Shown here one piece after another: positions 1-7,459 of a DNA stretch of 18,322 nt. This DNA is from DASYSA01 sp036003885. Its GTDB lineage: Bacteria; Acidobacteriota; Blastocatellia; UBA7656. Made by a program: the position numbers and the translations under genes. Location: NCBI GenBank assembly GCA_036003885.1, contig DASYSA010000417.1, forward strand, positions 1 to 18,322, read 5' to 3'. The notes beneath the pieces were generated by a model that saw only the letters and a list, made by a program, of their open reading frames with translations, searched no databases and was not told where the DNA came from. Within the stretch, counting starts at the first letter, position 1. Each line of letters opens with the position of its first letter.

Positions 1-93
1 CTCAGCCGCACAAACCAGATTGACGCCTCCAGCGGCATAGTTTGCCGCCTGGCTGATCAGACTCAGGAACTAATTGACTCGTCTCGCGCTTAA
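1..93 (+). CDS. Possible C-terminal tail of a gene entering from the left
   Basis: Frame 1 is open from the first base of the window to a TAA at 91-93, giving about 30 residues that end in QTQELIDSSRA. The other two forward frames hit stops within the first 40 bases. Thirty open codons can arise by chance and I recognise no family, so this is only a possible partial gene. If real, it would be co-oriented with the secretin-like gene that starts 58 bp downstream. Confidence 0.25.
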   Translation, partial: LSRTNQIDASSGIVCRLADQTQELIDSSRA

Positions 94-151
94 TGTCATA
101 TGAATAACGGATGGGTGGGGTGCACTCTCGATAGGCCGGAGTGTATTCGAT

Positions 152-766
152 ATGAAGAGACTACTCTCGATAGTACCGATCTCGACGTTGCTGATTGCTT
201 CAGTGGCAGCGGGACAGACCCCAGCCGGAGCAGCTCAAGGCACCGCCAGGACTCTAGTGTTCAATCTCGAAGTGCTGGAATTCAGCACTGATCTCGCCAG
301 GGAGATTGAAAGACTCGCACAAGATAGAGGACGTATCGACAGGTTGACCGCGGAGGGCAAAGTGCGGCCGGTCAGCGAAATCCAAGTCCGCACCAAATCT
401 GGTGAATCGGCGTCGATTCACACGGGACAGCGTATCCCGATCCAGACGGCATCGGTGCAAGGCGTGCCGCAGGTTCAATATGAGAATACCGGCCTGAATC
501 TCGATATCACACCGACCCTCACGCCTGACGATCGTATCGCAGCTAACCTGAAGATCGACCTTTCGTCGGTCGCGAGAATGGCGCCAAACTCTACTTTTTT
601 TCAGCGTTCATTCTCTACCAGAGTAAGCATGAAGCCAAACGAGAGAGTTATTCTGCTTAGCGTCGTTCAGCAGGGTGGTCTCTGGCCGAGTTCCTCCGAT
701 GCAACAACGAGCGACTCCGCCTACGGGAACTACCTTGTGTTGTTGACCGCGAAGGTGCTGGATTAG
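152..766 (+). CDS. Small secreted protein with an isolated secretin-like beta domain
   Basis: The 204-residue protein starts with a signal peptide: MKRLL, a hydrophobic stretch to about residue 20, and likely cleavage after AAG or GAAQ. Residues about 75-175 resemble the C-terminal beta domain of type II/III secretion and type IV pilus secretins (GspD/PilQ family): SGESASIHTGQRIPI, then VQYENTGLNLDITPTL, then a strand ending VILLSVVQQGG in place of the usual VLGG motif. The N-terminal ring domains and the outer-membrane lip of full secretins (500-800 residues) are absent, so it is unlikely to form a secretin channel alone. The ATG at 152 is chosen because a GGAG lies about 10 bp upstream and the signal peptide begins there. 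It converges on the gene at 996-1949. Secretion is seen in the sequence; the secretin relationship is inferred from motifs, and the function is unknown. Confidence 0.75.
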   Translation: MKRLLSIVPISTLLIASVAAGQTPAGAAQGTARTLVFNLEVLEFSTDLAREIERLAQDRGRIDRLTAEGKVRPVSEIQVRTKSGESASIHTGQRIPIQTASVQGVPQVQYENTGLNLDITPTLTPDDRIAANLKIDLSSVARMAPNSTFFQRSFSTRVSMKPNERVILLSVVQQGGLWPSSSDATTSDSAYGNYLVLLTAKVLD

Positions 767-823
767 CCGGACAGTAGCGCTAACCGGCGGACTGCCCATT
801 GGGACACGGACTCGCGCAAGCGC

Positions 824-917
824 GTTTCACCGCTGAGACCCAAAGAACGCTAAGGAGGGCGCAGAGATCTGATGAGGCCTCTGCGCCCCCTTTTCGTTCT
901 TTGGGCTTTGCCGTGAA
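824..917. terminator. Long imperfect hairpin between convergent genes (bidirectional terminator or repeat element)
   Basis: The arms 839-866 and 879-905 are near-complementary: CCCAAAGAACG on the left pairs with CGTTCTTTGGG on the right, and GGGCGCAGAG pairs with CTCTGCGCCC. The loop is only about 12 bases. Weaker pairing extends outward to about 824 and 917 (GTTTCACCG against CGTGAACG). The right arm contains a T-run (TTTT) inside the stem. It lies between the stop codons of two converging genes (766 and 996), so it may end transcription from both sides. It also resembles dispersed palindromic repeats, and whether other copies exist cannot be judged from this window. Confidence 0.6.
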
Positions 918-995
918 CGAGACTTGAAGCCTTAACAGAGGAGGAACCAAGACTTGAGTCACACCATCGGCAGTGCCCTACCGAGCTCACGCTCC

Positions 996-1949
996 CTACT
1001 TCCGGCGGAGTTCCACCTTCTCCTCCTTGAGTCTGAAATCCGATGGGGCCTCGAAAAGAGACCGCGCAGGTTCGCTGCGATTGATGTTGGTCAGCCGGTA
1101 GACGTTTTCACCCGATCGCGGATCGTTGTGCCTGGTCATAACCACCATCTGGAGTTCTGATGAGTACCATTTCTCGTGGACGATGTCGAAAGGCTGATCG
1201 TTGCCCTCCGTGCCTGCCGCGAACGTGAAGGTCACCCGCGTGCCCACAGCTTGCACACCGTCGAAACTCTGGGTCCCGAGCGATTCAACCTTGCGCTCGC
1301 GTTTCAACTGGCGATCTTCCTTCAACTGCGCCTCTGTTATCGCAACTTCGATTTCGTTCCTGTGTTCAGCGTGGGCTTCACTGCTGTGCGCTTCTGCCAT
1401 TCGCTTATGCTCCATTTCAACATGCTTCTGCTCTCTTTCATCCTTGCGTTCTTCGATCTCCTGGTTTACTTCGAGCGATTCGTACTTAACTTTGACCGCG
1501 GTCTGCTGGAACATGTGCAGGTGGTAAGCGACTCGGGCAATCGGATCACTGATGAGAACTATTTCCGGACCGCCGTCCCTCGGTTCCTCGCTCCGGGTGC
1601 GTCCGTCGCTATCGCGATACAACATCCCGGTCGACTTGCTGTTGATTTGGACGCCGTTGGCGAGCGTCTGTGTGTTCTCGATGACTACCTGGGCGGAAAA
1701 AGGTGCACCCTTGATGGGCGTATCGCCGATGTGATATTCGAAGCGATCTACGAACGCGAATGACAGTTTCCCGCCGGCGGCCACCTCCGCCAGTTGCTTC
1801 TCCTTCAGTTCCCTCTCTGTTGATTGTCTCTCTTGCGTCGACGCGATTTGCTGTTCACCGTGGGATCGGGAGTCCTGAGCGTAGATACCCGCTCCAACCG
1901 CCAGGACGGCGCACATCATGCATATGCTGAATGTCTGTCCAATCTTCAT
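996..1949 (-). CDS. Secreted protein of an acidobacterial family, with a His/Glu-rich charged insert
   Basis: The protein has 317 residues. A signal peptide (hydrophobic residues 8-24, IYAQ cleavage region) indicates export. Two blocks recall a family I know from acidobacterial genomes: GDTPIKGAPFSAQVV to SDGRTRSEE (residues 75-122) and LGTQSFDGVQAVGTR to YRLTNINRSEP (224-294), ending with a LFEAPSDF motif. The family has no firm function. Between the blocks lies a very charged, probably helical stretch (about 156-222) rich in Glu, Lys and Arg, with five His (176, 181, 188, 193, 196). A second charged helix sits at about 29-57. AAGGAG at 1956-1961 precedes the ATG well. The copy of the 17-bp direct repeat at 2162-2178 lies about 212 bp upstream, suggesting control by the OmpR-family regulator at 7456-8163. 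This link is inferred. Confidence 0.8.
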   Translation of the reverse strand: MKIGQTFSICMMCAVLAVGAGIYAQDSRSHGEQQIASTQERQSTERELKEKQLAEVAAGGKLSFAFVDRFEYHIGDTPIKGAPFSAQVVIENTQTLANGVQINSKSTGMLYRDSDGRTRSEEPRDGGPEIVLISDPIARVAYHLHMFQQTAVKVKYESLEVNQEIEERKDEREQKHVEMEHKRMAEAHSSEAHAEHRNEIEVAITEAQLKEDRQLKRERKVESLGTQSFDGVQAVGTRVTFTFAAGTEGNDQPFDIVHEKWYSSELQMVVMTRHNDPRSGENVYRLTNINRSEPARSLFEAPSDFRLKEEKVELRRK

Positions 1950-2160
1950 AGTTCACTCCTTCTGTTAGGCATTGGTGATCCGAGTTCGTCCGCAACCGAA
2001 CATAGCCACAACGGCCCTCGGCTCTGCCGAAGACCGATCCATCTGAAAGAGTGCGGCGGCTCAACAGGACGTTCGCGGACGGTTACAAGTACAAAGAACC
2101 CTTCTCGCTGAAGTCATCCTAGCCGAAGTCGAGAGCGAAATGGTTCAATCCGGGTAAACT

Positions 2161-2178
2161 GTTTGTAAGGTTTGTAAA
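2161..2178 (+). promoter_or_regulatory. Direct-repeat operator copy 1 (TTTGTAAGGTTTGTAAA)
   Basis: Two head-to-tail half-sites GTTTGTAA are spaced 9 bp apart (2161-2168 and 2170-2177). The 17-mer at 2162-2178 is identical to 5505-5521, which precedes the sensor kinase of the two-component pair. OmpR-family regulators typically bind tandem direct repeats, so the regulator at 7456-8163 is the obvious candidate. The site lies 212 bp upstream of the secreted-protein gene on the opposite strand, so it is inverted relative to that gene, unlike copy 2. Confidence 0.6.
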
Positions 2179-2232
2179 AAGTTACTTTGCCCCGTTCTCT
2201 ATTTCATCGCTTTGACGAAGCGACATTCAGAT

Positions 2233-2275
2233 GGTTTTGGACGGTTTTGCACGCAACTGTGACTCAACTGTGACC
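2233..2275 (+). repeat. Two further tandem direct repeats, possibly operator half-sites
   Basis: GGTTTTG occurs at 2233-2239 and again at 2243-2249 (period 10). CAACTGTGACT at 2254-2264 is followed immediately by CAACTGTGACC at 2265-2275 (period 11, one mismatch). An 11-bp period is typical of PhoB/OmpR-type binding sites. Together with the 9-bp repeat at 2161-2178, three different tandem pairs fall within 115 bp. A binding function is inferred. Confidence 0.4.
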
Positions 2276-2469
2276 TGGCCAGCTCATCATCGCCTGCAGG
2301 TTCTTGTGGATGACGGATGCAAATCGGCGACACGCATTAATCGCTGCAGTAAGCAAGCCACACGACTGCGGCTTCTCTCATTGCACCGAGGGTATATGTC
2401 TCCGTTGGGTTGGAACTGAGGTAAGCATCGGACATGGGAACAGATCATCCCAGGAAGATATTCTTTGCC

Positions 2470-2490
2470 CGAAAGTATCGGACACTTTCG
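2470..2490. terminator. Near-perfect 21-bp palindrome downstream of the hybrid kinase
   Basis: CGAAAGTATC at 2470-2479 and GACACTTTCG at 2481-2490 pair at 9 of 10 positions around a central G. It lies about 40 bp past the stop of the minus-strand kinase gene and could form its terminator hairpin, but no T-run follows on that strand. The TTTC run lies on the plus-strand side. It could equally be a protein-binding palindrome. Confidence 0.35.
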
Positions 2491-2527
2491 TTTCTAGCCT
2501 GCTGCACTTACGCCGAAGCCGCGCGCC

Positions 2528-4603
2528 TTAACGCAGTGAGCGTATTAGACTGACTATCACGGCGATCAATTCCAGCGGCTCGACAGGTTTTGCGACATGT
2601 GTCTGAAATCCGGCGTTAAGTGCTCGCATCCGTTCCTCTACCCTCGCGTGAGCTGTTAGCGCAATTGCCGGAGTCCATCTTTGGCGCGCCCTTGACTCTT
2701 CCAGCCGCAGTTTACGGATGAACGAATATCCGTCCTCACTGGGCATTCCGATGTCACTGATGATCAGGTCCGGTCCCAACCATTCAAGTGTTTCAAAGGC
2801 CTCCTTTGGGCTCGCAACCGTTGTAACCTCTGCCTTACGGTCTTCCAGGATAATCCTCATCAGATCACGAGCATCAGCTTCGTCGTCAACAACAAGGATC
2901 TTCACTCCTTCGAGCGAAGGTGCGGGATACAATCCTGACCGTTGTTGCTCAGCAGAAGAAGCATCCAACTGATCAAGATCCGGATCTAAGCGTCCGGAAC
3001 CGTGAGCTATTCTTACTGGCAGGTGTATAGTAAAGGTCGCTCCCAACCCCTCCCCGGGACTTTGGGCATGCACGATTCCACCGTGCAACTCTACTAGATG
3101 GCGCACGATAGCAAGTCCCAGACCTAGCCCGCCGTGCCTGCGACTGATAGAGCTATCGGCCTGACGAAAACGGTCAAACACATACGGTAAGAACTCTGGC
3201 GATATGCCCTTGCCATCATCGCTCACCGTAATTTGAACGTGAGAGTCAATTCGTTGAAGCCTAACCTGGACGCGGCCACCTTTATTTGCGAACTTCACCG
3301 CATTGGAGAGCAGATTCCAAACGATTTGGTGGAGGCGGTCAGGATCGCCGGATATCACGCCTGAATTTGGGTCAAGGTGTACTTGTAGACGGACGTCTTT
3401 AGCTTCGGCTGCTGGCCGAATTGAGTCGATCACCGATTCGATGATCGGGGCTAGTTCAATCGCCGTGACCGCCAGGCGGACCTTGCCGGAAATGATACGG
3501 GATACATCAAGAAGATCCTCAATGAGCTGCTTCTGTAGCGTCGCGTTGCGCTCAATAGTGTCCAGCCCACGATGGAAGTTATCTCGATCCAGAGAGCCAC
3601 CTCGAAGCATTCGGCTCCAGCCCAATATGGCATTCAGTGGAGCGCGAAGTTCATGTGAGACAGTGGCCAGGAATTCGTCTTTCGCGCGACTGGCTGCTTC
3701 CACCTCAGAACGTGCGACTTGCTCGCGAGCTAGTTGCAAGCGCTGCTCTTCCGCTCTCACGCGCTCTGTAAGATCACGAGTGATTTTCGCGTAACCGCGG
3801 AGAGTTCCATCTTTTGCTCTCAATGCGGTAATAATGACGTTGGCCCAGAAGCGAGAGCCATCTTTGCGAAGACGCCAACCCTCGTCTTCAAAGCGTCCTA
3901 CGTCAGCCGCCACTCTCAACTCAAAACCAGGCTTATCTCGTTCGAGATCCTCCTCAGGATAGAAAACAGAAAAATGTTTGCCGATTATCTCATCTGCTTT
4001 GTAACCTTTGATCGCCTCGGCTCCTGGATTCCAACTTTCAATGCGCCCCTCTGGCCCAAGCATGAAGATCGCGTAGTCTGCAACTCCGTCGACCAATAAC
4101 CGGAATCGCTGTTCGCTCTCCCTGAGGATCTCTTCGGCTTTTTTGCGTTCGGTCAGATCCCTGGTTACTTTTCCAAAGCCCAGTAGAATTCCGTCCTTAT
4201 TTCTCAATGCGGTAATCACAACGTTAGCCCATAGCCGGGTGCCGTCTTTGCGAAGACGCCAACCCTCATCTTCAAATCTTCCCAGTTCTGAGGCCATTCT
4301 TAACTCATAGGCGGGCTTGTCGCTACTGAGATCTTCTTCAGTGTAGAAGATCGAGAAGTGTTTGCCGATGATTTCACTGCGCTCATAGCCGTTGATGTTT
4401 TCGGCTCCCACATTCCAAGTGGCGATGTATCCTTGGGGATCAAGTATGAAGATCGCGTAATCCCCGATCGAGTCGACCAGAAGGCGAAACTGTTCGGCGC
4501 TCTCAAGGACTCTCTCACTACGGGCCGACTTCTGTCCGCTTTCTTCGTGGCGGGATCCGCTTTCATCTGGCGCGAGGGGACTATCAGATTCTGGCATATA
4601 CAT
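2528..4603 (-). CDS. Hybrid sensor histidine kinase, PAS-PAS-HisKA-HATPase-REC
   Basis: Counted from the ATG at 4603 the protein has 691 residues and no membrane segment, so it is a cytoplasmic kinase. Two PAS domains (about 36-155 and 166-281) each have a C-terminal extension with DGTRLWANV or DGSRFWANV and RDLTER. The HisKA domain carries FLATVSHELRAPLN (phospho-acceptor His317). The ATPase domain has an N box (NLLSNAVKFA), G1 (DDGKGIS) and G2 (GGLGLGLAIV). A C-terminal receiver has the acidic pair DD573-574, Asp617 (ISDIGMP), Thr650 and Lys672, so it is intact. The start is uncertain: the frame stays open to a GTG at 4726 with another ATG at 4711 (weak GGGGA upstream), and ATGs at 4603 and 4597 have only a weak GAG. 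I prefer 4603 because residues encoded further upstream look unlike a conserved domain. Input signal and partner are unknown. It is divergent from the receiver fragment at 5046. Confidence 0.9.
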   Translation of the reverse strand: MYMPESDSPLAPDESGSRHEESGQKSARSERVLESAEQFRLLVDSIGDYAIFILDPQGYIATWNVGAENINGYERSEIIGKHFSIFYTEEDLSSDKPAYELRMASELGRFEDEGWRLRKDGTRLWANVVITALRNKDGILLGFGKVTRDLTERKKAEEILRESEQRFRLLVDGVADYAIFMLGPEGRIESWNPGAEAIKGYKADEIIGKHFSVFYPEEDLERDKPGFELRVAADVGRFEDEGWRLRKDGSRFWANVIITALRAKDGTLRGYAKITRDLTERVRAEEQRLQLAREQVARSEVEAASRAKDEFLATVSHELRAPLNAILGWSRMLRGGSLDRDNFHRGLDTIERNATLQKQLIEDLLDVSRIISGKVRLAVTAIELAPIIESVIDSIRPAAEAKDVRLQVHLDPNSGVISGDPDRLHQIVWNLLSNAVKFANKGGRVQVRLQRIDSHVQITVSDDGKGISPEFLPYVFDRFRQADSSISRRHGGLGLGLAIVRHLVELHGGIVHAQSPGEGLGATFTIHLPVRIAHGSGRLDPDLDQLDASSAEQQRSGLYPAPSLEGVKILVVDDEADARDLMRIILEDRKAEVTTVASPKEAFETLEWLGPDLIISDIGMPSEDGYSFIRKLRLEESRARQRWTPAIALTAHARVEERMRALNAGFQTHVAKPVEPLELIAVIVSLIRSLR

Positions 4604-5045
4604 TGACTCAGTTGAGACAACTAACCTGGGATACGAGTGCTTGGTGGGCGTCCAAATCGCCAAGACGTTGACGATGGTTGGAATGATACCAGATTTCCTG
4701 GTCTGACGCATGCGATCCCCACACACATCATATACGGACTGTCAAAGATGGTTCGACGTATTCGCTATCTATGATCCGGTGTGATACGCCTTGGAGTTCT
4801 GCCGGCGTCGCGGGAACCGCTCGACTTTCTCCAGGACTTTGCAGAGGAACGCATGAGGACGGCGACGATCGCGCCGCTGCACACTACGCCGATTTCGCAC
4901 GCCGGGCGCACGCTGACTCTCTTTTGGCCTCCCTGGGAACGAATGACACCGCGCAGGATCGACAGTCTATTTTGAGGCCTTATATCCAGGTGGGCAGCAG
5001 TGCGCAATCAGCCCATTGAGTCCTTCGTGGTGAAACTACTCTCCT
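4604..5045. other. Region between divergent kinase and receiver genes
   Basis: The kinase frame stays open to 4726, so its first 120 bases may be coding. A plus-strand frame at 4781-4975 has no recognisable product and I do not call it. From 5000 to 5041 a different plus frame reads VRNQPIESFVVKLL, which looks like the missing beginning of the receiver domain that resumes at 5046 in a shifted frame. No clear promoter was seen. Confidence 0.5.
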
Positions 5046-5498
5046 GTGGAGAATCTCTACACTCGGAGCAATCAGCGGCTGGCGACGCGCCTGCTTCAGA
5101 AGAAGGGACATTCAGTCGTCCTTGCGGATAACGGCCGTCAGGCGGTGGAGAGGTTCGAATCCGGTTCCTTCGACCTCATCTTGATGGACGTACAGATGCC
5201 TGAAATGAATGGCTTCGAAGCAACCGGCGCAATCCGCCAGCGGGAGCAGGGAGGTTCCAGACGAGTGCCCATCATTGCTATGACTGCCCACGCGATGAAG
5301 GGAGACCGCGAACGCTGCCTGGAGGCTGGCATGGACGGTTATGTTTCCAAGCCGATTAGGATACACGAACTACTGAGTGCCATTGCGAGCCTCGTACCCG
5401 GTTCAACCGGACACGAACCGAGATCACCAGATGATCGGGGATGCGGCCTTCGGGCCCAAGAGGGCGGCCGGGAACAGGAGAGCACGAGCCGTCTCTGA
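5046..5498 (+). CDS. Response-regulator receiver domain, N-terminally eroded (probable pseudogene)
   Basis: The open frame (150 residues from a GTG) is a receiver domain very like those at the C-termini of hybrid kinases: NQRLATRLLQKKGHSVV, phospho-acceptor Asp48 in LILMDVQMPEMNG, Thr80 in IIAMTAHAMKGDRE, and Lys102 in DGYVSKPIR. The N-terminus is abnormal. The first strand and the acidic pair expected as LLVEDN are reduced to VEN followed by LYTRS before NQR. The missing beta strand is visible in another frame (5021-5041, SFVVKLL) and an in-frame TGA at 5031 blocks extension. This indicates a frameshift plus a lost Asp codon, so Mg-dependent phosphorylation is doubtful. Residues past 117 are low-complexity and look unconserved. 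It ends just before the operator at 5505. It could still be expressed as a short receiver, but I favour decay. Confidence 0.65.
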   Translation: MENLYTRSNQRLATRLLQKKGHSVVLADNGRQAVERFESGSFDLILMDVQMPEMNGFEATGAIRQREQGGSRRVPIIAMTAHAMKGDRERCLEAGMDGYVSKPIRIHELLSAIASLVPGSTGHEPRSPDDRGCGLRAQEGGREQESTSRL

Positions 5499-5504
5499 AC
5501 AGCT

Positions 5505-5521
5505 TTTGTAAGGTTTGTAAA
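5505..5521 (+). promoter_or_regulatory. Direct-repeat operator copy 2 (TTTGTAAGGTTTGTAAA), upstream of the kinase/regulator operon
   Basis: This is an exact 17-bp match to 2162-2178, with the two TTTGTAA half-sites 9 bp apart. It ends 57 bp before the preferred kinase start at 5579 and points the same way. The position fits a promoter-proximal activator site and autoregulation by the operon's own OmpR-family regulator. It also argues against translation starting at 5441, because the site would then be coding. The binding protein is inferred. Confidence 0.6.
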
Positions 5522-5578
5522 TTCTGCGTCTCCGCGGCCCTAGCGCGAGCTACTTGTGGTAGATTTGGAACCGTCGCA

Positions 5579-7459
5579 ATGGGATTCAAAACTAACAAGT
5601 CCTCATATACGCTGGCTCTGACTGGAGCGCTGGCGGCTCTTCTGGTGCTTCTGGCTGTCCTGCAATACCGCTGGCTTGGCCAGGTTAGTGTGGGCGAACG
5701 CCAGGTCCTCCAGACCAGCCTGCGGAATCGGACCGTCGATCTTCAGCAGGAATTCAATCGCGAGTTAGCGCGCGCTCGTTCAACATTTGAGATTGGACCG
5801 GAGAGTCTGCGCAATCAGGCATTGGGCCAATTGGCCGAGCGCTACGATAAATGGACCCAAATCGCGCCATTTCCCGGGTTGATCAAGCATATCTTCCTGG
5901 CCGTGTCGGCCGATCACGATGAACATCCGCGCCTGATGCGATTCAACGAGCGGACCAGACAATTTGATGAGAGCGATTGGACAACAAGTTTTCACGAAGT
6001 GCGTGAGCGATCAGAAACGGAGCGACAGTCGACCGGTCATAGCGACGAAGCGATTCCGGTGCTCATTCAGGCAGCTGTCGCGCGCGAGTCTTCCGAAAGA
6101 GCGGCTGGATTCGTCATCATCGCGCTCGATCTCGCATACATCAGGCAAGTGTTCATTCCAACGCTTGCCAGGCTGCACTTTAACGATAACGGCATACTCG
6201 ACTACGAGCTGACGTTGGTAAACCGCGACAATCCGATCGAAGTGGTCCACAACTCTCGGTTGAGCCCCTCGGATGAGACTTCCAGGTCGCAGTCAAACGA
6301 TGAGCCTGTCGCTCGATTCAATCTGCGAGCAGGCTCGATCGCCGGAAGCTACCGCCGTGAGTCCGACGCTAAGGAGCTCGCTGCAAAACGTGAATTCCTG
6401 GTCAGCGTGAACCCAAGGTTCATGCAAGAGATGGAAAAGCGACATGAGGTCGAACTTAAACGTGAGAAGGAGCGCAACCGTGTTCTGGAACACCGCGGCG
6501 AGGCATTCACCAAAATCTCTTCCGGGGAGCCCACGATTGGACAGCTCATGGAATCGCAGGAGCGCGAGGGCTGGCAAGTCCTGGTCGGATACCTGCCTGG
6601 CTCGCTGGATGCGGCCGTGGCCCGGGCTCGCGAGCGGAATCTCGCGATCAGCTTCGGGATTCTGTCGCTCCTGGCGATCAGCATCATCATAATCATCATG
6701 AATGCCAGACGGGCGCAGCGGCTTGCTCGACGGCAGATGGACTTTGTGGCCGGAGTCTCCCACGAGTTCCGCACGCCGCTGGCGGTCATCCACGCCGTGA
6801 GCGAGAACCTCGCAGATGGATTGATCACCGACAGACAACAGATAGAGCAGTGCGGCGTCGTCATCCGCAACGACGTGCGGCGGCTCGCCGGCATGGTGGA
6901 GCAGGTGCTTGAGTTTGCCGGGGCCTTCCGAGGCAAGACTCTCTACCAGCCTCAGCCCGTCGACTTGACCGAGCTGATCGAGCAGGTGCTCGCCAGATAT
7001 CCGCTGATGGAGCCTGACAAGGAATGGCAAATCGAGAAAGAGATCCAAGCCAACCTGCCGGCAGTGCTCGCGGATCCGGCGGCGCTCGCGTCTGCCGTGC
7101 GAAACATCATCGACAACGCGATCAAGTACGGAGGCGCCCATCGTTGTTGGATTGGCATAAAAGCACATACCGAGTTGAGCGAGCGCAGCCAGATGATACA
7201 GGTCACGATAGAGGACAGAGGGATCGGGATTCCGGCTTCCGAAGTTCCCTACATATTCGAACCCTTCTATCGCGGCCGCGAAGTCATCGCAGCTCAAATT
7301 CACGGCAGTGGACTCGGATTGAGTCTGGTTAAGAACATTATCGAGGCTCACGGCGGGACGATCACCGTCGCGAGCACTCAGGGTGAAGGCAGTTCATTCA
7401 CGTTGAGTCTGCCTGCCGTTCCTGGAGACCAGTTCATCAGTGGGGCCGATCGAAGATGA
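5579..7459 (+). CDS. Membrane sensor histidine kinase with large extracytoplasmic domain, no HAMP
   Basis: From the ATG at 5579 the protein has 626 residues. TM1 is at about 11-29, and TM2 at about 355-374 contains six consecutive isoleucines. They enclose about 325 residues of extracytoplasmic sensor that I do not recognise, with a charged helical part near 282-305 in EKRHEVELKREKERNRV. HisKA follows only about 20 residues after TM2 (GVSHEFRTPLA, His395), leaving no room for a HAMP domain. The ATPase domain has an N box (NIIDNAIKYGG), G1 (EDRGIGIP), an F box (YIFEPFYRG) and G2 (GSGLGLSLV). The frame is open back to 5441, but that extension overlaps the receiver fragment and the operator, and 5579 puts TM1 at the N-terminus as usual. 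The stop overlaps the regulator start (ATGA), so the two are co-translated and this kinase very probably phosphorylates the 7456 regulator. Confidence 0.92.
   Translation: MGFKTNKSSYTLALTGALAALLVLLAVLQYRWLGQVSVGERQVLQTSLRNRTVDLQQEFNRELARARSTFEIGPESLRNQALGQLAERYDKWTQIAPFPGLIKHIFLAVSADHDEHPRLMRFNERTRQFDESDWTTSFHEVRERSETERQSTGHSDEAIPVLIQAAVARESSERAAGFVIIALDLAYIRQVFIPTLARLHFNDNGILDYELTLVNRDNPIEVVHNSRLSPSDETSRSQSNDEPVARFNLRAGSIAGSYRRESDAKELAAKREFLVSVNPRFMQEMEKRHEVELKREKERNRVLEHRGEAFTKISSGEPTIGQLMESQEREGWQVLVGYLPGSLDAAVARARERNLAISFGILSLLAISIIIIIMNARRAQRLARRQMDFVAGVSHEFRTPLAVIHAVSENLADGLITDRQQIEQCGVVIRNDVRRLAGMVEQVLEFAGAFRGKTLYQPQPVDLTELIEQVLARYPLMEPDKEWQIEKEIQANLPAVLADPAALASAVRNIIDNAIKYGGAHRCWIGIKAHTELSERSQMIQVTIEDRGIGIPASEVPYIFEPFYRGREVIAAQIHGSGLGLSLVKNIIEAHGGTITVASTQGEGSSFTLSLPAVPGDQFISGADRR

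Larger units (their letters stand above)
1950..2527. other. Non-coding region of 578 bp with several regulatory-looking repeats
   Basis: No convincing gene is visible. Short open frames on the plus strand (around 2231-2531) start inside repeats and have no family resemblance. The region holds the 17-bp site at 2162-2178, a 6-bp perfect stem (TCGCTT / AAGCGA, 2207-2223), tandem repeats at 2233-2275 and a palindrome at 2470-2490. It is the upstream region of the gene ending at 1949 and lies downstream of the hybrid kinase, which ends at 2528. Confidence 0.6.

Noticed and set aside
100..291. Open frame of 63 codons overlapping the secretin-like gene
   Set aside because: It is out of frame with the conserved product, and its sequence has no signal peptide or domain.
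2231..2531. Small plus-strand open frames in the intergenic region
   Set aside because: They begin inside tandem repeats, lack an RBS and show no conserved motif. The region looks regulatory.
5151..5163. GGTTCGAATCC, resembling a tRNA T-arm or an attachment site
   Set aside because: It is within the coding sequence of the receiver domain (RFES), and no acceptor, D or anticodon arms can be drawn around it.
5441..5578. N-terminal extension of the sensor kinase by 46 residues
   Set aside because: It overlaps the receiver fragment and would include the 17-bp operator. The first membrane segment follows naturally from ATG 5579.
6293..7351. Minus-strand open frame (352 codons) opposite the sensor kinase
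   Set aside because: It is antisense to the conserved HisKA and ATPase domains and has no recognisable motifs.
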